From Alphaproteobacteria bacterium (lineage in GTDB: Bacteria > Pseudomonadota > Alphaproteobacteria > Caulobacterales > Caulobacteraceae): a stretch of DNA of 64,000 bases. The position numbers and the translations under genes were made by a program. Under the pieces are notes generated by a model. That model saw only the letters and a program-made list of their open reading frames with translations. It was not told the origin of the DNA and ran no database searches. The stretch lies in the NCBI GenBank assembly GCA_025359785.1, contig JANYET010000039.1, positions 22,823-86,822 of the forward strand, given 5' to 3'. Of the stretch, positions 27,634 to 36,460 are shown in pieces. Every line of letters begins with the position of its first letter. Within the stretch, counting starts at the first letter, position 1.

Positions 27634-27855
27634 GTGACTTTAAAGGCGAGTAGACTCGAGTTCCGATGCAAGCGAGGCGACCCATTACCGGCGCAGCTGC
27701 GTGCGCGCCGGCGCAGGCTCGGGCTCACGACCACCGAGGCCGCGGCGCTGGTGGGCGTGACGCAGTGGACGCTCGGCATGTGGGAGAACGCACGCCAGAA
27801 GCCATCCGCCCGAAGCCGCCGAGCCCTCGCGAAGTTTCTTGGGTGCAAGCCGTAG
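27634..27855 (+). CDS. Small XRE-type HTH protein
   Basis: Read from GTG 27634 this is 73 aa; ATG 27565 would add 23 residues encoded by repeat-derived DNA. The body is a single helix-turn-helix: LPAQLRARRRRLGLTTTEAAALVGVTQWTLGMWE, then ARQKPSARSRRALAKFLGCKP. Such short XRE proteins are frequent next to mobile or toxin genes in alphaproteobacteria. It ends 257 bp before the toxin-like gene on the same strand and could regulate it, but no direct link is visible. Confidence 0.65.
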   Translation: MTLKASRLEFRCKRGDPLPAQLRARRRRLGLTTTEAAALVGVTQWTLGMWENARQKPSARSRRALAKFLGCKP

Positions 27856-27913
27856 CGGCTTACGTCACGCAGCGCCTCCGTCCGTGTCCGCGCGACCCTG
27901 TCCGGGCATCAAA

Positions 27914-27934
27914 GTTCTCTTTTTGTTCTTGACA
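27914..27934 (+). promoter_or_regulatory. LexA (SOS) box next to a -35 element
   Basis: GTTC-TCTTTTT-GTTC (27914-27928) matches the alphaproteobacterial LexA operator GTTC-N7-GTTC. It directly abuts TTGACA (27929-27934), a consensus -35 hexamer; the -10 at 17-bp spacing is poor. It lies in the 257-bp gap before the toxin-like gene at 28113. A second box with nearly the same spacer is at 57715. Confidence 0.6.
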
Positions 27935-28112
27935 CCATGTTCGCGATCTGCCAAGCTGGCGTCGCGTCGATCACTGTCTCGCGCCACCCGCCTTGAGCGG
28001 ACAGGGCGCCGCAGCAAGGCCACGCAACCCCTCGACTGAGCAAGCGGCGGCTCGTCCGCCGTGACAGCCCGCCTGCCCCGCGGAAGCCCCTTCGACCATG
28101 AGGAGAGCGTGC

Positions 28113-29081
28113 GTGTCTGAGAGTTGGATCGACCCTGGAAACCTGGAAGACGATGCGCTCAAGCAGTGGTATCTGAGCTCCCCCGCAGACGTGGAACGGG
28201 AGCGGCAGGAAGCCGCGGCGCGTCGATATCAGGACTTCTTCTACGGCGGCAGAGGCAACGGTCCTGACCCGCAGTTCGGCTGCGGAGTTCCCACATCAAG
28301 TCAAGACATCGATCCTGGTATCACGATGCCTGCACCCACCGGGAACATCGACCCGGGCTTCGCGATGCCGGCGCCTTCCCGCGACATTGACCCCGGATTC
28401 ACCTGGGTTGCGGCCGGTCCGAACAGATTCCGAAGCGTTCGGTCTCAAACGACACCGGTACGGGCTCCAGCCTCCAGCCCGGGCTATCCACCGCCGCCGG
28501 CTCACGTACCACGTCCCGCTCAGACGATCGCCTACGGCGCATTGCGCGCGCCTGCCCCTTCGGATCAGGAGCTGGCGGAGCTTCGAAGACAGCAAGCGGC
28601 GTTCTCGGATACGACGCGGAAGATCGATCTTCAGAACAGCTGGTTCGCCGTGCCGGCGTTGGCGCCGGCGGTCGTCGCCTTGGGCCTTGGCGCGGCCGGC
28701 GAATGGGCTACCGGGGAGGTTGCGCCGACAGCAGGACGGGCGGTGGCCAACTTTGTCGAACGCGACCCGTACCTCCGCGTTGGTGACAACTGGGCCACGC
28801 GCGCCGGACGCCGCGGACACGCTGCATTCAAGGAGCGCGTGGCTCAGAAACCGGGTTGGGAGTACGAGCCGAAACTTGCGCGCGAGGGCCAACGGCCGCT
28901 GAAACCAGACCTGGGGACGCCGAAGCGAAATCCGCAGTTTCCGGACAAGAGGAAGTACATCGAACTGAAACCGGATTCGCCGAGCGGGAGGGCTGCAGGC
29001 GCGCGGGCGCTGAAGCGCTATCAGGAGGTGACAGAGGATCCGGTGAGACTACTTTTCTACAGCCTGAAAGACTTCATATGA
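28113..29081 (+). CDS. Polymorphic-toxin-like protein with C-terminal PD-ExK nuclease domain
   Basis: The start is set at GTG 28113 because AGGAG ends 7 nt upstream, giving 322 aa. The N-terminus SWIDPGNLEDDALKQWYLSSP is followed by three repeats of (D/N)IDPGxxMPAPx, a Pro-rich linker, a hydrophobic stretch WFAVPALAPAVVALGLGAAG (about residues 176-195) and a C-terminal domain. That domain shows RAGRRGHAAFKERVAQ, WEYE (249-252), D266 in KPDLGTP and E284-x-K286 in YIELKPDSPSGRAAG, the D...ExK pattern of restriction-endonuclease-fold toxins. The stop overlaps the immunity gene. No secretion gene is nearby and I see no Sec signal peptide. Confidence 0.78.
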   Translation: MSESWIDPGNLEDDALKQWYLSSPADVERERQEAAARRYQDFFYGGRGNGPDPQFGCGVPTSSQDIDPGITMPAPTGNIDPGFAMPAPSRDIDPGFTWVAAGPNRFRSVRSQTTPVRAPASSPGYPPPPAHVPRPAQTIAYGALRAPAPSDQELAELRRQQAAFSDTTRKIDLQNSWFAVPALAPAVVALGLGAAGEWATGEVAPTAGRAVANFVERDPYLRVGDNWATRAGRRGHAAFKERVAQKPGWEYEPKLAREGQRPLKPDLGTPKRNPQFPDKRKYIELKPDSPSGRAAGARALKRYQEVTEDPVRLLFYSLKDFI

Positions 29082-29665
29082 CCGGGAAGTCCTACGTCGC
29101 CGTCGTCGACAGCGTGCTGAAGCCGATGGGCTTCACTCGTAAGGGCAAGGATTGGTCTCGCCGAGTAGGTACCGTAGTTGAAAAGGTTGATCTGCAAGCG
29201 AGCTCGATTGCGGGCACAACTGCAAATCTCTGGTCATACGACGCAGCGACGAACGACCTTCTGAAGCAGGCCATTCCTTGGAAGCGCGATGTTGGCATGA
29301 TGCTTTCGGCGTGGCGCATTGGAACACTGATGAGCGGCTATGATCGTTGGTGGAAGAACGATCCCAATGGGCCCGCCGAGCTTGCTGAGGCCCTCAGGAT
29401 ACATGCGCCACCGTTCTTCGAGGCTAGGCGCAGTCTCGAAGCACAGGCCGCGGGATTCGGACGGTCGGCGGACAAATGGAGGAAGGGCGATACACACAGG
29501 CGAATCTGTCTCGCCTTGACCCTCTACCGCATGGGCGAGATCGACGAGGCCTGCCAAGCGCTTCGTAATCCCCCGAAAACGACTCCAGCCTCCTGGTTGG
29601 CCGAGATCGAGAGTGTGCGGCGGTGGCTCGGGTGTCCGATCGGTCCCGCGATCAGCGCGTCGTGA
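29078..29665 (+). CDS. DUF4304-like protein, probable immunity protein
   Basis: A 195-aa cytoplasmic protein beginning MTGKSYVAVVDSVLKPMGFTRKGKDWSRR, the usual N-terminus of DUF4304 proteins. It continues with VVEKVDLQASS and a helical C-terminal half (AEALRIHAPPFFEAR, RICLALTLYRMGEIDEACQAL). DUF4304 genes are often found directly behind polymorphic toxin genes and are thought to encode the antidote. Its ATG overlaps the toxin stop (ATGA), which supports a toxin-immunity pair. Base composition is poorer in G+C than the neighbours, suggesting transfer. A hairpin AGCCGCC/GGCGGCT (29720-29743) may terminate the transcript. Confidence 0.78.
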   Translation: MTGKSYVAVVDSVLKPMGFTRKGKDWSRRVGTVVEKVDLQASSIAGTTANLWSYDAATNDLLKQAIPWKRDVGMMLSAWRIGTLMSGYDRWWKNDPNGPAELAEALRIHAPPFFEARRSLEAQAAGFGRSADKWRKGDTHRRICLALTLYRMGEIDEACQALRNPPKTTPASWLAEIESVRRWLGCPIGPAISAS

Positions 29666-29783
29666 CAGTTCCCAGAAGGATGGCGAACGCTCGGCTTGGC
29701 GCGGGTGGGCCGCTACGCGAGCCGCCAGACTGCGGAGGCGGCTCCGGGTAGCGAAACCGCTCAATCCAGCAGATGCTGATCCT

Positions 29784-29806
29784 CTGGGTCCCCGCTTTCG
29801 CGGGGA
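29784..29806. repeat. REP-like hairpin (right copy, inverted)
   Basis: CTGGGT followed by CCCCGC-TTTC-GCGGGG, an exact inverted copy of 27509-27531. It lies 10 bp from the stop of the minus-strand aminotransferase gene and so also serves as its 3' hairpin. Confidence 0.82.
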
Positions 29807-29815
29807 AGCGCGGAA

Positions 29816-30997
29816 TCAGTGGCTGAGATACGCCGCAAGCCGTTCCAGCCCGAGCGCGTTCTTCTCCGGCCGGTTGGCGAAGCACCAGCGCAGCCAACCA
29901 TCGCCTTCCGGCCCGAAGGCCGAGCCGGGCGCCAGGCCCATGCCGGCCTTGGCGATCATGTCCTTGGCGAGCGCCAGAGAGTCGCCGCGCCCGGCGATCC
30001 GGAAGAAGGCGTACATGCCGCCCTCCGGCTCCGGGGCTTCGATGCCAGGAATGGCGCGCAGGCCGCTCAGCACCTGGTCCTTCGCCGCGGTCAGCTCGGC
30101 CCGCAGCGCCGCGATATGCGGCTCGCCGTCGTTCAGCGCCGCGATGGCGCCCGACTGGATGAAGTCCGGCGCGCAGGAGGTGTTGTACTCGATCACCACG
30201 CCCATCGAATCCACCAGCGACCGGGGCAGCACCATCCAGCCCATCCGCCAGCCGGTCATCCGCCAGGCCTTGGAGAAGGTATTGGTCGAGACCACCCGCT
30301 CGTCCTCGTCGGCCAGCGGCAGGAACGACGGCGCCGACGTTCCTTGGCCGAAGATCAGCCGCTCGTAGGGATCGTCGGTGATCAGCCAGATGCCGTACTT
30401 GCGGCACCGTTCCAGGATCGGCGCCCGGTCCTGCGCCGGCAGGGTCCAGCCGGTCGGATTGTTGGGCGAGTTCAGGAACAGCGCCTTGGTGTCCGGCGTC
30501 AACGCGTCCATCAGCTTGTCGAGGTCGAGCCGCCAGCGGCCCTGCGCAGGGTCCAGCGCCACGGTCTGCAGACGGGCCGACAGGATGCGCGGGATCTCCA
30601 CGATGTTGGGCCAGGCCGGCGTCGTCACCACCACCTTGTCGCCCGGCGAGACCACCGCCTGGCTGACCAGCATCAGGGCGTTGACACCGGAACTGGTGAT
30701 CGCCAGTCGCTCGGCCCCGAACGGCCGCCCATGCAGCCGCCCCAGATAGGCCGACAGCGCGTCACGCAGGTCCGGGCGACCGAGGTTATGGGTGTAGTAG
30801 GTCTCGCCGGCCATCAGCGCCCGGGCCGTCGCCTCGCGGATGAAGTCCGGCGTCGGCTGGTCACTTTCGCCCACCCAGAACTTCAGCACGTCGGCGCGCG
30901 CCATGCCTTCGTTGGCCACCTCGCGGATCTGCGACATGCGCAGCCCCAGGACTTCAGGCCGGGCGATCGCCGGGCGCGGAAAAGACTCTGACACCAT
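29816..30997 (-). CDS. Pyridoxal-phosphate aminotransferase, class I/II
   Basis: A 393-aa fold-type I aminotransferase. Visible: FWVGESDQPTPDFIREA, TYYTHNLGRPDLRDALSAYL, ITSSGVNALMLVSQAV, FLNSPNNPTGWTLP (Asn binding the PLP ring), ITDDPYERL, and K243 in NTFSKAWRMTGWRMGW that holds PLP. The C-terminal Arg lies in RWCFANR. It resembles aspartate-type aminotransferases of broad specificity; the amino donor cannot be told. It starts 2 bp after the GST stop, forming a two-gene operon. Confidence 0.93.
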   Translation of the reverse strand: MVSESFPRPAIARPEVLGLRMSQIREVANEGMARADVLKFWVGESDQPTPDFIREATARALMAGETYYTHNLGRPDLRDALSAYLGRLHGRPFGAERLAITSSGVNALMLVSQAVVSPGDKVVVTTPAWPNIVEIPRILSARLQTVALDPAQGRWRLDLDKLMDALTPDTKALFLNSPNNPTGWTLPAQDRAPILERCRKYGIWLITDDPYERLIFGQGTSAPSFLPLADEDERVVSTNTFSKAWRMTGWRMGWMVLPRSLVDSMGVVIEYNTSCAPDFIQSGAIAALNDGEPHIAALRAELTAAKDQVLSGLRAIPGIEAPEPEGGMYAFFRIAGRGDSLALAKDMIAKAGMGLAPGSAFGPEGDGWLRWCFANRPEKNALGLERLAAYLSH

Positions 30998-30999
30998 GC

Positions 31000-31635
31000 T
31001 CAGCGCTCACCCGGTCCCTGGAACGGCTGGCGCACAGCACTGAACGCTGGCAGCGCTTCGCAGGCTGCGGCGTGCGTGCCGACAGCCGGCCAGCGGCTCC
31101 ACTCAAATTCGCCCGCCAGGGCCTCCGAGACGAAGCCCCACGCGGTGGTCAGCATGACGTCGGCATGGCTCAGCTCGTCGTCGAACAGATAGCGGGTGGG
31201 CCGCAATTGCCGCTCGGCCTCCAGCAGGTCCAGGGTCTCGGCGATCTGCAGCCGGCACCGCTCAACCCACAGCGGCAAGGCGGTCTCGCGCAGCACGCGC
31301 TCGTAGACCAGGCTGACGCCCTTGTCCGCCACGCCGCCCGCGAGCGCCGAGATGCGCAAGGCATCGCGCCCATCCTGGCCGGTCCGCGCCAGGCTCGCGT
31401 TCTGCGGACCCACCATGTCGTCGAGCACCGCCAGGATCGCCGCGGAGTCCATGTAGACCGTGGTCCTGTCGTCCATCACCAAGCTCGGCACGCGCCGCAG
31501 CGGGTTGAACTTGGCGATCTTGTCCGCGTCGCCGAACGTCGACCAGGGCGCGTGCTCAAACGCCAGCCCATAGGTCCGAAGCGCGATCCCCACCCGCCGC
31601 ACGAATGGCGAGTCATACTGCCCGATCAGCATCAT
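31000..31635 (-). CDS. Glutathione S-transferase family protein
   Basis: A 211-aa protein from ATG 31635 (ATG 31632 is an alternative). The N-terminal thioredoxin-like domain is seen in MLIGQYDSPFVRRVGIALRTYGLAFEH, FNPLRRVPSLVMDDRTTVYMDSAAIL (cis-Pro and glutathione-binding Asp-Ser), followed by the all-helical C-terminal domain with LSHADVMLTTAWGFV. SPFVRR gives a Ser as the likely catalytic residue. The gene is directly upstream of the aminotransferase. Confidence 0.9.
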   Translation of the reverse strand: MMLIGQYDSPFVRRVGIALRTYGLAFEHAPWSTFGDADKIAKFNPLRRVPSLVMDDRTTVYMDSAAILAVLDDMVGPQNASLARTGQDGRDALRISALAGGVADKGVSLVYERVLRETALPLWVERCRLQIAETLDLLEAERQLRPTRYLFDDELSHADVMLTTAWGFVSEALAGEFEWSRWPAVGTHAAACEALPAFSAVRQPFQGPGER

Positions 31636-31738
31636 GGCCGCAGCCTTCCCCGAGGATTCCTGGATTCGCCCCCTTCTACATGAAGCGCCGGCCAAGTTCC
31701 TCCCCTAGCGCGCAGCGCGGCAGATGAGCGTCTGACGA

Positions 31739-33184
31739 CTATTTTCCGTCCGGCGCGGTGATCGGTCGGACGTCTTTCCACCGGTAGGGCAGCGTATCGG
31801 GGATCACCGAGACCTCGGTCGTGAACTTGAACGGATAGGGCGACGAACTCGGGTAGGTCAGCTCGACGAAATAGGCGGTCCACCCGGCGGCGGGCTTGTC
31901 CACCTTGCCGACCCAGGTTCCGTCAGCCTGTGGCGTGAGCAGGCTCGAGGTGAAGGCCTTGCCGATAGTGTCCACCCGGAAGTCGCGGGCTTTGGGGTCA
32001 TTGCCCTGCCACAGGCGGACTTCAGTGGGCTTCACCGCCGAGGTCACGACGATCGCCCCGTCCTTGCGCACGGTCCACGAATAGCTGGGCGGGGTCTGGC
32101 TGTTCAGCACCGCGTCGTAGAAGGCCGTGACGCTCTCGAAGATGTCGGTGCCGGCCGTCGAGTGCTTCGAATTGGGGATCATCCGCAGCCGCTTCACTTC
32201 CGGCAGCAGGTGGTAGGAAAACTTCGTGTTGTCCGGTGGAAAATACTCATCGCCGACCGCGTTGATCACATATTTCGGCATCTTCATCGCCGGACGGTCC
32301 CGGTAGTTCAGCGGGTCTTCGATGCGGTTGACCTCGGCCCAGCCGGGCTTGCCGATCTGGTCGGGGATCAGATGGTTTTCGACGTAGTCCTTCAGGGCCG
32401 GTGAGAAATAGCCCATCGCCTCCCAGTGGTGTCGGCCGGTGGCGTCCACGTCCAGCACGTTGATGACGATGGGGATAATCCCCACCACGCGCCGGTCGAC
32501 CGCGCCCACCAGCCACGTCGTCCAGGCCCGCTTCGAGCCGCCCGAGACCACGAAACCGTCCGCCTTTACCGCCGCCTCTTTGCCTTGGGGATCGGCGCCG
32601 GCCAGATACTGCTGGATAGCGGTCATCGCCTGGGTCGCGCTCTTCACCATCGGCAGGCGCACCAGGTCGAGCGGATTGCGGTCTTTCACGAACTTCGCCT
32701 GCTGGTAGGCGATGATCTCGTCCTCGTTGCGCGGCTTCGGGTCCTCGGCGAAGCGCAGCGGCTGGTTTGGTACATCGTCCAGCTCACTCACCACCGAGCC
32801 GGTCTCCAGCGCCATCTTCACCCAGCGCTGCGGCGCGGCCTTGGGGGCTGCATCCTGGCTGCCGCCACCGGCGATGTAGAGGAAGCCGGTCTTGTGCTTG
32901 ACCCTCCCATTCTTCACCAGGTCATCCGGCACGATCACCGTCAGCCAGTGCTTCCAGACCGGCTTGTCGACCTGGGCCGCTGTCAGCCAGGTCTGCGAGG
33001 TCATTTCCAGCACCGCGCCGTGATAGCCGGGGCCTGAAATCGTATGGTCGACCTTCCAGGCGAAGGCTGGGTCGGGCTTGGCCACATAGGCGTCCAGCGC
33101 ATTCTTCGGATTGGCCAGGACCTGCGGCGCGGCGGCCAGGACCCCGGCGGCCAGAACCCCGCTCAACAGCTTCAGAACGCGCAT
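31739..33184 (-). CDS. PhoPQ-activated pathogenicity-related (PqaA-type) protein
   Basis: A 481-aa secreted protein from ATG 33184 (GGAGG 8 nt upstream) with signal peptide MRVLKLLSGVLAAGVLAAAP. The PqaA family features are YVAKPDPAFAWKV, WLTVIVPD, YIAGGGSQDA, a nucleophile-elbow-like VVSGGSKRAWTTWL (Ser 217), VVGIIPIVINVLD and MKMPKYVINAVGDEYFPPD. The family has an alpha/beta-hydrolase-like fold; in Salmonella pqaA is under PhoPQ control, but the substrate is unknown. The gene stands alone. Confidence 0.88.
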   Translation of the reverse strand: MRVLKLLSGVLAAGVLAAAPQVLANPKNALDAYVAKPDPAFAWKVDHTISGPGYHGAVLEMTSQTWLTAAQVDKPVWKHWLTVIVPDDLVKNGRVKHKTGFLYIAGGGSQDAAPKAAPQRWVKMALETGSVVSELDDVPNQPLRFAEDPKPRNEDEIIAYQQAKFVKDRNPLDLVRLPMVKSATQAMTAIQQYLAGADPQGKEAAVKADGFVVSGGSKRAWTTWLVGAVDRRVVGIIPIVINVLDVDATGRHHWEAMGYFSPALKDYVENHLIPDQIGKPGWAEVNRIEDPLNYRDRPAMKMPKYVINAVGDEYFPPDNTKFSYHLLPEVKRLRMIPNSKHSTAGTDIFESVTAFYDAVLNSQTPPSYSWTVRKDGAIVVTSAVKPTEVRLWQGNDPKARDFRVDTIGKAFTSSLLTPQADGTWVGKVDKPAAGWTAYFVELTYPSSSPYPFKFTTEVSVIPDTLPYRWKDVRPITAPDGK

Positions 33185-33280
33185 CGAAACCCTCCCGCCG
33201 GACCTTTGCCGATCCTTGGGCGCCAGCATGCCACGAGGCCAGGGGCGAGGCGAAGGCCTTCTACGCCGGGCGGCCGCGCC

Positions 33281-34063
33281 TCAGCTCGGCGCCAGCCGCC
33301 GCTGGGCCAGCGCCGCGCAGGACGCCGAGCTGATGGGCCCCTGCTCGTCGTAGATGAAGCATTCGCCGATCGCGACGCCATCGCTCGCGCCGTGATTGAT
33401 CACCTCATAGCCGACCCATTCGCTCACCGGCTCGCGGTGCAGATAGACCGTCACGTCGGAGTTGATGAACTCCAGGCCCTTGTCGCCGATGTTGGCCGCG
33501 GGGCTCGCAAAATCGGCTGAGCCGGCCACCCGCACGAACGGCGTCAGCGCCCGGCCCTCGACCAGCTCGCGGACTTCCCGAATCCACATTCGCCGCTGCA
33601 TCACCGTGGCGAAGTCACCGGTGATCCGCCGCGTCTCCCACATCCCGCCCATCGGTGTCCGCGCCGGGTCCGGCGGCGACAGGTCTTGCGGCTTCGGCAC
33701 GTCCCAGGTCGCCGGCTTCCAGACAGCGCCCTCCGGATTCTCCGTTCGCTTCAGGAGCTGGCAGGTCGCGCGCCCGGCGCTGACCCCGCCGGAGATGAAC
33801 TCCGCGTCGATCACCTTGATGCGGTTGCCGGCCCGGACCACCGTCGTGGTCACCTCGACCGGCGACAGGTCCGGCAGGCGGTACATGTCCACCGTCAGCC
33901 GCGCCGGGATGAAATCCGCACTGCCGTGCAGCCGCTCGATCTCGGCGCCCAGCAGGCCCGCGATGACGCGGCCGTGCAGCGAGTTGGGGTTCCACGGCCC
34001 ACGCGCGGCCGGGGTCGGGACGTAATGCGTCCCTTGAATCGTGAAAAAAGGTTCGTTCGTCAT
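33281..34063 (-). CDS. Acyl-CoA thioesterase-like (TesB-type) protein
   Basis: A 260-aa protein from ATG 34063. It has two hot-dog halves: FTIQGTHYVPTPAARGPWNPNSLHGRVIAGLLGAEIE with FIPARLTVDMYRLPDLSPVEV, and later VRVAGSADFASPAANIGDKGLEFINSDVTVYLHREPVSEWVGYEV. This matches thioesterases of the 4HBT_3/TesB class that act on acyl-CoA; the acyl chain is unknown. The catalytic Asp/Gln/Thr triad could not be assigned with certainty. Confidence 0.78.
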   Translation of the reverse strand: MTNEPFFTIQGTHYVPTPAARGPWNPNSLHGRVIAGLLGAEIERLHGSADFIPARLTVDMYRLPDLSPVEVTTTVVRAGNRIKVIDAEFISGGVSAGRATCQLLKRTENPEGAVWKPATWDVPKPQDLSPPDPARTPMGGMWETRRITGDFATVMQRRMWIREVRELVEGRALTPFVRVAGSADFASPAANIGDKGLEFINSDVTVYLHREPVSEWVGYEVINHGASDGVAIGECFIYDEQGPISSASCAALAQRRLAPS

Positions 34064-34186
34064 GGCCAAGGTGGGTACGGTAGCACGCGCCCATCTGGCA
34101 AGCAGGCGACCGCCAGCGCCTAGATGATGGATTGACCTGCGGCGCCATGCGCCATTCCATCTCCGGCGGGGTTGGGGGCGTGACAC

Positions 34187-34741
34187 ATGAACAGCCGTGA
34201 GCTTGCCGTCACGCTTCTGTCCTTCATCTGGGTCCTGGGGCTGACCCACATCCTCCAGTGCCTGCGCGACCTGTGGATCGCTCGCGAACGGGTCAAGTGG
34301 TCGGCCTCGCAGCTGATGTGGATGGTCACAGTGCTCGCGCTGACGATTCTCAGCTGGCTCCCGCTCGCCGACATCAAGCTCGAGGGCTGGGTGTTCGCGA
34401 CCATGCTGGCCTACGCCGTCGTCATTTATTTCACCGCGGCCTTCGTCTCGCCTCGCGTACCGGATGAGGGCGAGTTGGACCTTGCGGCTTACGAGAGCCG
34501 CGAGGGCCTGGCCTACAAGCTCTTGCTGGTGCTGACCGTGGTGCTGGCGATGGTCATGAACCGAAGCATGCATGCCGAGACGGCCGTGGCGCCCTTCCTG
34601 GTGGGGGAGTGGCCCCGGCTTCTGGTCGCGAGCCTGGCGCTGCTCAGCCTCTGGCCGAACCGCTGGGTGCGAACAGTCTGCGCGACTCTCGCACTGGCGC
34701 GGATTCTGATTGGCCTGGCCGCCAACCTCAACCTGCTCTGA
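34187..34741 (+). CDS. Polytopic membrane protein of unknown function
   Basis: A 184-aa protein with about five membrane helices (residues 4-22, 43-60, 68-88, 110-124 and 140-182, some short). It begins MNSRELAVTLLSFIWVLGLTHILQCLRDLW, and the intervening loops are charged. No conserved domain recognised. It is divergent from the thioesterase and convergent with the symporter gene, from which only 3 bp separate it. Confidence 0.75.
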   Translation: MNSRELAVTLLSFIWVLGLTHILQCLRDLWIARERVKWSASQLMWMVTVLALTILSWLPLADIKLEGWVFATMLAYAVVIYFTAAFVSPRVPDEGELDLAAYESREGLAYKLLLVLTVVLAMVMNRSMHAETAVAPFLVGEWPRLLVASLALLSLWPNRWVRTVCATLALARILIGLAANLNLL

Positions 34742-34744
34742 GAT

Positions 34745-36010
34745 TCAGGCAGGCTGCGCGACCGGCTCCGCACCCTGCCGCTCGCCGCGCGCCAGGAAGG
34801 CGGTCAGCGCCATGTCGGCGGTGACGTTGCCGACCGTGCGGAAGATGTCGGGGATCACCTCGACGGCGATCAGGATCGGCAGGATGTCCACCGGCAGGCC
34901 CAGCACCATGCAGAGCGGCGCGATGGAGGCGAAGAACGACACCTGGCCGGGCAGGCTTACCGAGGCGAGGCTGGTCGCCGTCGCCACGAAGATCGCCCCG
35001 ATCAACTGCACCACGCCCGGATGGACGTCATAGACGCGCAGCAGGAACATCGCGACGCCCAGGTTGGCCACCGGTCCGGTCATCCGGAAGATCGCCACCG
35101 ACAGCGGCAGGACGAGCCCGGTCACCCGGTCCGGGACGCCCAGGTCGTCGCGGCACCGTTCGATCATCGCCGGCAGACAGGCCAGCGACGACTGGGTGGC
35201 GAAGGCGGCTACCTGCACCGGCGCCACCGAGCGCGCCCAGATCGCCAACGGCACACGAGCCACGAACAGGGCGAACAGATAGGCCAGGATGGTCATGCCG
35301 ATATTGGCCAGGCTGATCGCCGCCACGTAGTGGGCGATCTCGCCCGCGGCGCCGATCCCGGCGCGCAGGCCGACGCCCAGCCCCAACGCAAAGACTCCGA
35401 CCGGCGCGGCCAGGAGCACCCAGCGCACGATGGTGACCATCACGTCGCCGATGTTCTGGAACAGGTCGGTCAGGCCCTGGCGGCGCGCGATCGGCAGGCG
35501 GGTGATGGCGAAGCCGAAGAAGGTCGCGAACACCACCAGCGGCAGGATGGAATCCTCTGAGGCCGCCTTGATGACGTTCTGCGGCGCGAGGCCTTTCACG
35601 AAACTGATGATGCTCGGCGCCTGTTTGACCAGGTCGGGCGCGGCTGTCGCCCCGGCCTTAAGCGCCGCGCCGCCCGCTTGCGCCACGGGCCACAGCGCAT
35701 AAAAGCCGTCGGCGAAGAGTACCGTGTAGCAAGCTCCGAACGTCAGGATGCCGACGATCCACAGCAGGGTCTTGACCGCCAGACGCCCCGTCGCCGCCGC
35801 GTCCGCCACGCCGGCGATCCCGGTCACCAGCACCGCGAAGATCAGCGGCACGACGGTCATCCGCAGGCTGTTCAGCCACAGCCCGCCCACCGACTCGATC
35901 AGTTCAATGGCGTGCTTGATCCCTGGCCCGGCATAGGCCGCCGCCGCCGCGCCCAACGCCAGTCCGGCGATTAGCGCGATCAGCACCCGCACGCTCAGCG
36001 ATTTCAGCAT
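34745..36010 (-). CDS. Dicarboxylate/amino acid:cation symporter (DAACS family)
   Basis: A 421-aa protein from ATG 36010 with eight or more membrane segments. It shows the family motifs: NSLRMTVVPLIFAVLVTGIAG, the re-entrant loop AAFATQSSLACLPAM in place of the usual serine-rich SSSxTLP, FRMTGPVANLGVAMFLLRVY and LIAVEVIPDIFRTVGNVTADMALTAFLA with the substrate-binding Asp and the NVxxD motif. It imports C4-dicarboxylates or acidic amino acids with H+ or Na+. The substrate cannot be fixed. Confidence 0.92.
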   Translation of the reverse strand: MLKSLSVRVLIALIAGLALGAAAAAYAGPGIKHAIELIESVGGLWLNSLRMTVVPLIFAVLVTGIAGVADAAATGRLAVKTLLWIVGILTFGACYTVLFADGFYALWPVAQAGGAALKAGATAAPDLVKQAPSIISFVKGLAPQNVIKAASEDSILPLVVFATFFGFAITRLPIARRQGLTDLFQNIGDVMVTIVRWVLLAAPVGVFALGLGVGLRAGIGAAGEIAHYVAAISLANIGMTILAYLFALFVARVPLAIWARSVAPVQVAAFATQSSLACLPAMIERCRDDLGVPDRVTGLVLPLSVAIFRMTGPVANLGVAMFLLRVYDVHPGVVQLIGAIFVATATSLASVSLPGQVSFFASIAPLCMVLGLPVDILPILIAVEVIPDIFRTVGNVTADMALTAFLARGERQGAEPVAQPA

Positions 36011-36200
36011 CCAGACTCTCCAAGGCTCCTGAGGCGACCCTAACATCCCTGATCGTCATGGGGAGGGCGCAGGCGGCGGTCCCGGTTAGTGCCGTCGCCG
36101 GCTGGAAAGGTTCAACGCCGGATGGCACGGGCCACCGGAAGGCTCGCCTCCACCGCGCGCAGCCTGTCATAAGGGGCGCGAAAGACGCGGAGGACCACCC

Positions 36201-36383
36201 ATGGCCGGCCTGAAGGACAAGCGTGGCTTCATCGACAAGGACCGTCTGGACCTGTCGGAGCGCAAGGCCGTCGAATACTGGATGAAGCGCTGGGGCGTCA
36301 CCAAGGACCAGATCACGGCGGCCCACCGCAAGGTCGGGCGCATGACCAAGGACATCGCCGCCGAGCTCGGCAAGAAGCGCTAA
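36201..36383 (+). CDS. DUF3606 domain protein
   Basis: A 60-aa protein: DKRGFIDKDRLDLSERKAVEYWMKRWGVTKDQITAAHRKVG, the short helical DUF3606 domain present in many proteobacteria, function unknown. The C-terminus is basic (ELGKKR). GAGGA precedes the ATG. Confidence 0.88.
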   Translation: MAGLKDKRGFIDKDRLDLSERKAVEYWMKRWGVTKDQITAAHRKVGRMTKDIAAELGKKR

Positions 36384-36460
36384 GGGGCGCAATTACCCGC
36401 GCTTCAGGGATCGAACCTTCACCTTGGGCGTTATCGGACTGCACCTTCAAAGGAGATCCG

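Noticed and set aside
36384..36460. tRNA-like GGGATCGAACC word
   Set aside because: No cloverleaf arms or acceptor stem can be drawn; no tRNA supported anywhere in the window.
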